Source: a virus
Length of the DNA: 33,976 bases
Strand: one strand, 5' to 3'
Virus record (IMG/VR): IMGVR_UViG_3300015202_000033
Location: 1 to 33,976 of that record
The notes under the pieces are model-generated. The model had not been told where the DNA came from. It saw only the letters and a program-made list of their open reading frames with translations, and did no database searches. Shown in pieces: positions 30,149-33,976 of this stretch (position 1 is its first letter; each line of letters opens with the position of its first letter). A program made the position numbers and the translations under genes.

Positions 30149-30844
30149 ATGAGCCAAACCCAAAACGGTGACGTCCATCCCCAGCCCGATCCCGCCGAGA
30201 CGCTCGACGAACGACTGGCCATGATCGAGGGGTGGGCGAAGGACGTGGACGCGCGGCAGATCGCAGCGACCGCGGCCTTCACCGAAGCCGTGGAGGTGCG
30301 CGACGCGCAGCACGCGACGACCACCGAGACCCTGACGAAGGTCTTGGCGCGCATCGGGGGGGCAGAGCGGGCCATCTCGAGCGCGTCGCAGGCCGAATAC
30401 AAGCGCGTGGCGGCGCTCGCGGATGGGTTCGTGGCCATCGACGGCCGCATGTGCGGGTTCGAGATGGCCATGAAAGCTGGGTTCGACACCGTGACAGCGC
30501 AGATCAAGGCCCTGGCAGGGCGTCTCAACGAGGACGAGCTCGATACCTACGAGAAGAACCTGGCCCTCGGCCTGGAACTCGGTCTCCACAAGCGGGAACT
30601 CCAGACCGTCGAGGCCATGCGCGAGAAGCACGAGAGCATCCAGGACTCGACCCTTTCGGAAATAGATAAAAGAATAATAGACCACGCCATCCAGTTGGCC
30701 GATAGTAGTACCCGCCACCAGAAGGTGGACGACTTTCTCGCCAAGCACTTCCCGACGGCGGGGGGGCGCTGGACCGCGGGGCTTCTCGCCGCGGGCCCGG
30801 TCGTCAAAATCCTCTGGGACCTCTGGAGCAAGCTTCACTCATGA
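30149..30844 (+). CDS. coiled-coil protein with C-terminal hydrophobic segment
   Basis: A 231-residue protein from ATG 30149. The chain is mostly helical with heptad-like spacing, and the last 25 residues (WTAGLLAAGPVVKILWDLWSKL) are hydrophobic and could anchor in a membrane, resembling the layout of XhlA-type lysis proteins but longer. Codons 30659-30682 (GAA ATA GAT AAA AGA ATA ATA GAC) are AT-rich with rare ATA and AGA, unlike the rest of the gene. Its position before the lysis cassette suggests a lysis or membrane role, which is inference. Confidence 0.5.
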   Translation: MSQTQNGDVHPQPDPAETLDERLAMIEGWAKDVDARQIAATAAFTEAVEVRDAQHATTTETLTKVLARIGGAERAISSASQAEYKRVAALADGFVAIDGRMCGFEMAMKAGFDTVTAQIKALAGRLNEDELDTYEKNLALGLELGLHKRELQTVEAMREKHESIQDSTLSEIDKRIIDHAIQLADSSTRHQKVDDFLAKHFPTAGGRWTAGLLAAGPVVKILWDLWSKLHS

Positions 30845-31203
30845 CCCCCCACGCTGCCGTCGCCCTGGTCCTCACGTACGGCCCGCACGTGCTCGGCGCC
30901 TGCGCAACGGCGGCCTATATCAGCTACAACGTCCTGCCCCGCGGAGACCCCCCTGCGGGCGGCTGGCGGCGGGCATTCTGGCTCGCTCGGGAGTTCACGC
31001 TGCTGCTCTCCCGCTACGAGACCATGGGCGGCTTCAAGGTGTTCGGCGCCGCCGAGATGACGCCCGCGGCTTCGATTCGGGCCGCCACCCCGGTGCCGGT
31101 GCTCTTCCCCCCGAAGGCCCCGGGCCCGCCCGTCCTGCCGCCGCCCATCCCCCGGGAAGAGCCCGTGTCCTCCCCTCCCCCCCGCTCTCACCTCGCAGAG
31201 TAA
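30841..31203 (+). CDS. small membrane protein with Pro-rich tail, lysis region
   Basis: A 120-residue protein coupled by ATGA. Residues about 5-30 (AAVALVLTYGPHVLGACATAAYISY) are hydrophobic, giving one likely membrane span. The C-terminal 40 residues are very proline-rich (PVPVLFPPKAPGPPVLPPPI). A membrane anchor with a proline-rich tail next to lysis genes is compatible with a holin-associated or spanin-like part, but there is no decisive motif. Confidence 0.5.
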   Translation: MTPHAAVALVLTYGPHVLGACATAAYISYNVLPRGDPPAGGWRRAFWLAREFTLLLSRYETMGGFKVFGAAEMTPAASIRAATPVPVLFPPKAPGPPVLPPPIPREEPVSSPPPRSHLAE

Positions 31204-31206
31204 CCC

Positions 31207-31782
31207 ATGTCTGACCCTGCCTTGCCCCGTCCCGATCTGGTTTTCCTCGGCCGCGTGGCCGCGTTCTTCCTCGCCCTCGGCCTAGCGTTCGCCCTGCTCC
31301 TCTACACCTCGGGCTGCTCGTCGGTGCCGGCGCCGCTGACGGTGGCCGACAACGCGAGCAACGCAGCGGCGGACGAGATCAACGCCATGGTGGCGGCCGA
31401 CCGCCGCCGGGTGTTCAGCGAGTCGGTTCACGCGGAACTCTCGTGCAAGGCGGAGGACATGGCCTGCCGCCGCGACGCGGTGCTGGGCGTTCTGAAGGCG
31501 CACATGGCGGAGCGGCTGGCGCTGTCCGAGCTCGCCACGTCGCAGGACTTGATCCAGGAAGCGCTAGTCGTGGCCCGCAACTGCAAGCGAGGCGGGGACC
31601 AAGCCTGCGCGATGGCGAGCCTCCAGGACGCCGCCCGCGCCGCCAGCGAACTCCGCGCACTGCTCGCGAACTTTCACAGGGAGCACCCGTTATGCCAAGC
31701 GAAGACACTGTCGTCAGCGTCGTCGGCCTCGCGGTCGGCATCCTCGCCTCCACGCTGCCCGGCCCCGGCGCCGCCATCCTGA
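31207..31782 (+). CDS. lipoprotein-like protein with coiled coil, possible spanin component
   Basis: A 191-residue protein with a signal-anchor region (LGRVAAFFLALGLAFALLLY) ending TSGC at Cys 37, close to a lipobox although position -3 is Thr. A helical periplasmic part (DEINAMVAADRRRVFSESVH, LKAHMAERLALSELATSQD) follows. It would be attached to a membrane in a diderm host, like a spanin subunit. The last 30 residues (Ser/Pro-rich) are read through the start of the next gene, which lies in another frame. Confidence 0.55.
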   Translation: MSDPALPRPDLVFLGRVAAFFLALGLAFALLLYTSGCSSVPAPLTVADNASNAAADEINAMVAADRRRVFSESVHAELSCKAEDMACRRDAVLGVLKAHMAERLALSELATSQDLIQEALVVARNCKRGGDQACAMASLQDAARAASELRALLANFHREHPLCQAKTLSSASSASRSASSPPRCPAPAPPS

Positions 31783-31934
31783 AGGCGGCCGAGCCCTACC
31801 TGGGCGAGCTGGTGAAGCTCATCGACCTTCTGCGCGGAGGCTCCGACCCCGAGGAACTCCGCCGCGCCGTCGGGCCTTCAGACCAGACCGACCTGAAGGA
31901 AGCCCTCGGCGGCATCCAGCCGGAGGCGTCGTGA
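31692..31934 (+). CDS. small hydrophobic protein, holin candidate
   Basis: An 80-residue protein from ATG 31692 in a different frame from the lipoprotein-like gene, with which it overlaps by 91 bases. The N-terminal half (TVVSVVGLAVGILASTLPGPGAAILKA) is hydrophobic, and the rest is a charged helix (GELVKLIDLLRGGSDPEELR). A holin-like role is possible from size and neighbours but not proven; one hydrophobic segment is weak evidence. Confidence 0.5.
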   Translation: MPSEDTVVSVVGLAVGILASTLPGPGAAILKAAEPYLGELVKLIDLLRGGSDPEELRRAVGPSDQTDLKEALGGIQPEAS

Positions 31935-32092
31935 TGTTCACCGGGCATCCCTCCGTTTCGTTCGACGGGACCACGTACGTGGTCAGCGATGGCCGGTCGA
32001 TCTGGCCCGTCGAGCTGCCCGCGCGGTCGTGGGAGCGGCGCCTGCGCGCGTTCTTGCATGATCTCGGCCGCGCCCTGATGAGGCAGTCATGA
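31934..32092 (+). CDS. small hypothetical protein (52 aa)
   Basis: A 52-residue protein from ATG 31934 that overlaps the previous stop (TGATG) and ends in an ATGA overlap with the next gene at 32089. It reads FTGHPSVSFDGTTYVVSDGR, then WPVELPARSWERRLRAFLHD. The perfect 16-bp palindrome GACCACGTACGTGGTC lies within its codons at 31969-31984. The frame is supported by coupling on both sides; function unknown. Confidence 0.5.
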   Translation: MFTGHPSVSFDGTTYVVSDGRSIWPVELPARSWERRLRAFLHDLGRALMRQS

Positions 32093-32676
32093 GCGCCGAC
32101 GCGGTCGTGATGATCGCCGAAGGCGCCGACGGGCTCAGCTACGGCACCGACCCGGACGGCTACACGTCGTTCCTGTTCGCCACCGACGACGCGGACAAGG
32201 CCCGCGAGATGGCCAGCGAGGATTTCTCCTGCGCGCTCACCGTCCGGGCCATCCTCGCGAAGGAGGGCGCCGACGGGATGTGCGTGCTTCAGGACCAGAT
32301 GCAGGACGTTCTTCGCGAGCCCTACGCCCACCTGACCGGCCTCGCTGTCGCGCTGCTCATCCAGCTCGCGCAGACGCGGGGGCTGTGGAACGCGCACCCG
32401 ACGCTGGACGACCTTCAGCCCGGCGTCGTTGTGCTCATCGAGGCCCCGGACCACGCACTCACGATCGTGAAGCGCATGGAGCAGGGCGGCGCCGTCATCC
32501 TCGAGAGCATCGAGGGCGGGCAGACCGACATCCACAACGGCGGCAAGGGCACCGCCATCCACCGCAAGACCCGCTACGCGGAGCGCGGCCCCTTCGGCAG
32601 GCTCATCGTCGGACGCGCCGTGCGCGGCCTCTTCGACGCCGGGGCCCTGCCCTGCCTGCCCGACCCCTCCCCCTGA
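32089..32676 (+). CDS. putative cysteine peptidase (NlpC/CHAP-like), lysis
   Basis: A 195-residue protein in the lysis cassette. The pattern is that of papain-like peptidoglycan peptidases: a Cys at the start of a helix (FSCALTVRAILAKEGAD, C48), a linker with HPTLDDLQPGVVVLIEA, and a His in a strand (DHALTIVKRM, H122) followed by a GG-containing turn (IEGGQTDIHNGG). A PGD/PGV-V-H arrangement is typical of CHAP and NlpC/P60 enzymes, which cut peptide links in the cell wall. The third catalytic residue is not identified, and I have no similarity search, so this is tentative. Confidence 0.5.
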   Translation: MSADAVVMIAEGADGLSYGTDPDGYTSFLFATDDADKAREMASEDFSCALTVRAILAKEGADGMCVLQDQMQDVLREPYAHLTGLAVALLIQLAQTRGLWNAHPTLDDLQPGVVVLIEAPDHALTIVKRMEQGGAVILESIEGGQTDIHNGGKGTAIHRKTRYAERGPFGRLIVGRAVRGLFDAGALPCLPDPSP

Positions 32677-32716
32677 CCTTCGCTTCGCTTGCCCCCTCAC
32701 CCCCAGGAGATGACCC

Positions 32717-33022
32717 ATGCCTGAGCCCCTGATTGACGCCGCCGCCGTGGCCGACGTGCCGGACGCCCTGACCCTCGCGCTCGCTCCCCTCCGGCACACG
32801 CTGAGCGCCGCCTCGGACGAACTCGTGTCCACGACCGTCGCCGCCGCGAAGGCCGCCATCGCCCGCGTCGCGGCGCAGGCCGACGAGGACCGGGCCACCC
32901 GCGCGCAGGCCATGGCCGTCCTCGCCCTTCAGGCCGCCGCGACGCAGCACGCGCAGGCCGTGGCCGCCTACGGAGCCCCGCCCCCCGCGCCGGCCGTCGC
33001 CCCTCACCTCGCGGAGGCCTGA
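32717..33022 (+). CDS. small Ala-rich hypothetical protein
   Basis: A 101-residue protein with AGGAGA at 32705-32710 six bases before the ATG. It is largely a helical Ala/Arg/Val-rich chain (VSTTVAAAKAAIARVAAQAD, ATRAQAMAVLALQAAATQH) with a proline-rich end (APPPAPAVAPHLAEA). The gap before it (32677-32716) holds no gene. Placed directly before the lysozyme; function unknown. Confidence 0.55.
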   Translation: MPEPLIDAAAVADVPDALTLALAPLRHTLSAASDELVSTTVAAAKAAIARVAAQADEDRATRAQAMAVLALQAAATQHAQAVAAYGAPPPAPAVAPHLAEA

Positions 33023-33025
33023 CCC

Positions 33026-33658
33026 GTGCTCGCCATTCTGGACGTGTCGGAGCTTCAGGGCCCCATCGACTGGCCCGCCGTCGCGTCCAGCGGCGTGGAT
33101 GCCGTGTGGATCCGCGCCTGCGAGGGGGTGACGCCTGACGCAGAGTTCGCGCGCAACTGGGCCGGGGCGCGCTCCGTCGGTCTGCCCCGCGGCGCCTACA
33201 CCTTCCTCCGGGCGCGGCACACTGCCGACGATCTGGGGGCGGCGCTGCTGCGGCAACTGGGCAGCGACGCGGGCGAACTCCCCGTCATGCTCGACGCGGA
33301 GACTCTCGACGGCGCCCAGCGCCCCGCGTTCGTGGAGCTCATCGGCGACCTGGCCGATCTGGTCGACCTCGAGCTGGACCGCGGGCCCTTGCTCTACACC
33401 TACCCCGCATTCTGGGCGCAGCTCCACGCGGTCCGCGCCCCCGCCCTGCCGCTGTGGATAGCCCACTACGGCGTCGAGCGCCCGAGCGTGCCCGTCGGGT
33501 GGAACGACTGGCTCCTGTGGCAGTACACCGGCACCGGGCGCTGTCCCGGGGTGTCCACCATCGTCGACCGCTCAAGGTTCCGCGGCACCCTGGACGAGCT
33601 GCTCGCGCTCGGAGTGTCGCCGATGGTCGACGCCCCGACCGAGCCGGTGGCCGCGTGA
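33026..33658 (+). CDS. GH25-type lysozyme (endolysin)
   Basis: A 210-residue protein from GTG 33026. It matches glycoside hydrolase family 25 (muramidases cutting between N-acetylmuramic acid and N-acetylglucosamine): catalytic-type D6 in AILDVSELQGPIDWPAV, the strand PRGAYTFLRA, D90 and E92 in LPVMLDAETL, then LLYTYPAFWAQL, LWIAHYGV and WLLWQYTGTGRCPGV with the final VDRSRFRG. Length is normal for a single GH25 domain with no cell-wall binding domain. It would degrade host peptidoglycan at lysis. Its stop overlaps the next start (GTGA). Confidence 0.85.
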   Translation: MLAILDVSELQGPIDWPAVASSGVDAVWIRACEGVTPDAEFARNWAGARSVGLPRGAYTFLRARHTADDLGAALLRQLGSDAGELPVMLDAETLDGAQRPAFVELIGDLADLVDLELDRGPLLYTYPAFWAQLHAVRAPALPLWIAHYGVERPSVPVGWNDWLLWQYTGTGRCPGVSTIVDRSRFRGTLDELLALGVSPMVDAPTEPVAA

Positions 33659-33774
33659 GCCTCGAATGGCGGTATTACTTGATCTGCTCCGGCCTGTTCG
33701 CGACGCTGGTGCTCATCGAGGCAGCGTCGCGATGGCTGAGCGCGGTCAAGCCGCCGCGCGCCCCTCGCCCTTGA
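33655..33774 (+). CDS. very small single-span membrane protein (39 aa)
   Basis: A 39-residue frame from GTG 33655 that overlaps the lysozyme stop. It reads SLEWRYYLICSGLFATLVLIEAASRWLSAVKPPRAPRP: a hydrophobic segment (about 8-22) and a basic C-terminus, the form of a tiny holin or membrane lysis factor. Its last 29 bases overlap the convergent minus-strand gene end. Evidence is the coupling and hydrophobicity; function is inferred. Confidence 0.5.
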   Translation: MSLEWRYYLICSGLFATLVLIEAASRWLSAVKPPRAPRP

Positions 33775-33976
33775 CCAGCGCGAGCCAGTCGGGCGGGGCG
33801 TGCTCCCCGAGCGCCGTGGCGAGGTCCGCGAGCCACGCGCGCCGAAGGGCGGGGATGTCGCCTCCGTGTATCCAGTCCGCCCCGCGAACAGGCTCGCCGC
33901 TGCCGTAGACCGCCTCAAGCGCGAGGACCCCGGGGTCGGGCGGCGCCGCCCTAAGCAGGGCGTCCAGGCAGGCGAC
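33746..33976 (-). CDS. partial minus-strand gene entering from the right edge
   Basis: An open minus-strand frame with its stop at 33746-33748 and no start inside the window. The visible 76 residues include VLALEAVYGSGEPVRGADWI, IPALRRAWLADLATALGEHA and PPDWLALVKGEGRAAA. Almost all codons end in G or C, unlike the plus-strand frames here, supporting coding on this strand. It converges with the lysis genes. Family unknown. Confidence 0.5.
   Translation of the reverse strand, partial: VACLDALLRAAPPDPGVLALEAVYGSGEPVRGADWIHGGDIPALRRAWLADLATALGEHAPPDWLALVKGEGRAAA

Noticed and set aside
31969-31984. Perfect palindrome GACCACGTACGTGGTC
   Set aside because: It encodes TTYVV in a small gene, is a single copy and does not match the operator family; probably chance in GC-rich DNA.

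Overview
The window is part of a dsDNA tailed phage or prophage with a contractile (myovirus) tail. Its virion genes follow the order of phage Mu: terminase large subunit, DUF935-type portal, S49 protease with in-frame scaffold, gpT-type capsid, DUF1320 connector, gpG-like protein, sheath, tube, tail chaperone, tape measure, hub, gp45-like spike, gp25-like wedge, baseplate J/I, fibres. The DNA is very GC-rich with strong G/C preference at third codon positions, so the host is a high-GC bacterium. A lipoprotein-like gene in the lysis region leans towards a two-membrane host, but the host cannot be named from this sequence. No integrase, transposase, repressor of a classic type, polymerase or tRNA is seen.

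Layout. (1) 14-4210, plus strand: about twelve small genes chained almost entirely by 4-nt ATGA/GTGA overlaps. Many products are Cys/His-rich, several share one Cys/His module, and one is a PadR-type winged-helix regulator. (2) 4147-4743, minus strand: two small Cys/His-rich genes convergent with that operon. (3) 4744-5615: a non-coding, repeat-rich control region with a 63-nt near-perfect palindrome and operator-like sites. (4) 5616-7116: small plus-strand genes including a ribbon-helix-helix (RHH) DNA-binding protein. (5) 7193-14114: terminase, portal, protease/scaffold and a decoration-like protein; (6) 14143-19256: capsid, connectors, sheath and tube; (7) 19358-24128: tail chaperone, tape measure, hub, spike, wedge; (8) 24125-30137: fused baseplate J/I and three fibre or receptor-binding proteins; (9) 30149-33774: lysis cassette with a putative cysteine peptidase, a GH25 lysozyme and several small membrane proteins. 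(10) A minus-strand gene enters from the right edge (33746-33976).

The most unusual signal is a dispersed family of 16-bp interrupted palindromes close to GTGAAC-N4-GTTCAC, mostly arranged as tandem pairs. Pairs lie at 4809-4842, 5237-5268, 6441-6472, 7139-7170 and 11963-11994, and a one-base variant forms the tip of the 63-nt palindrome (5073-5088). They sit before the minus-strand genes, before the RHH gene, before the terminase gene, and inside the protease gene just ahead of the internal scaffold start. This looks like a phage-wide regulon; the RHH protein at 6504 is a candidate regulator, which is inference. Other points of interest are the Cys/His module family, a J/I fusion, a beta-module (PHGL...GNGAYTSGG) repeated in four virion proteins, and a possible -1 frameshift in the tail chaperone genes.
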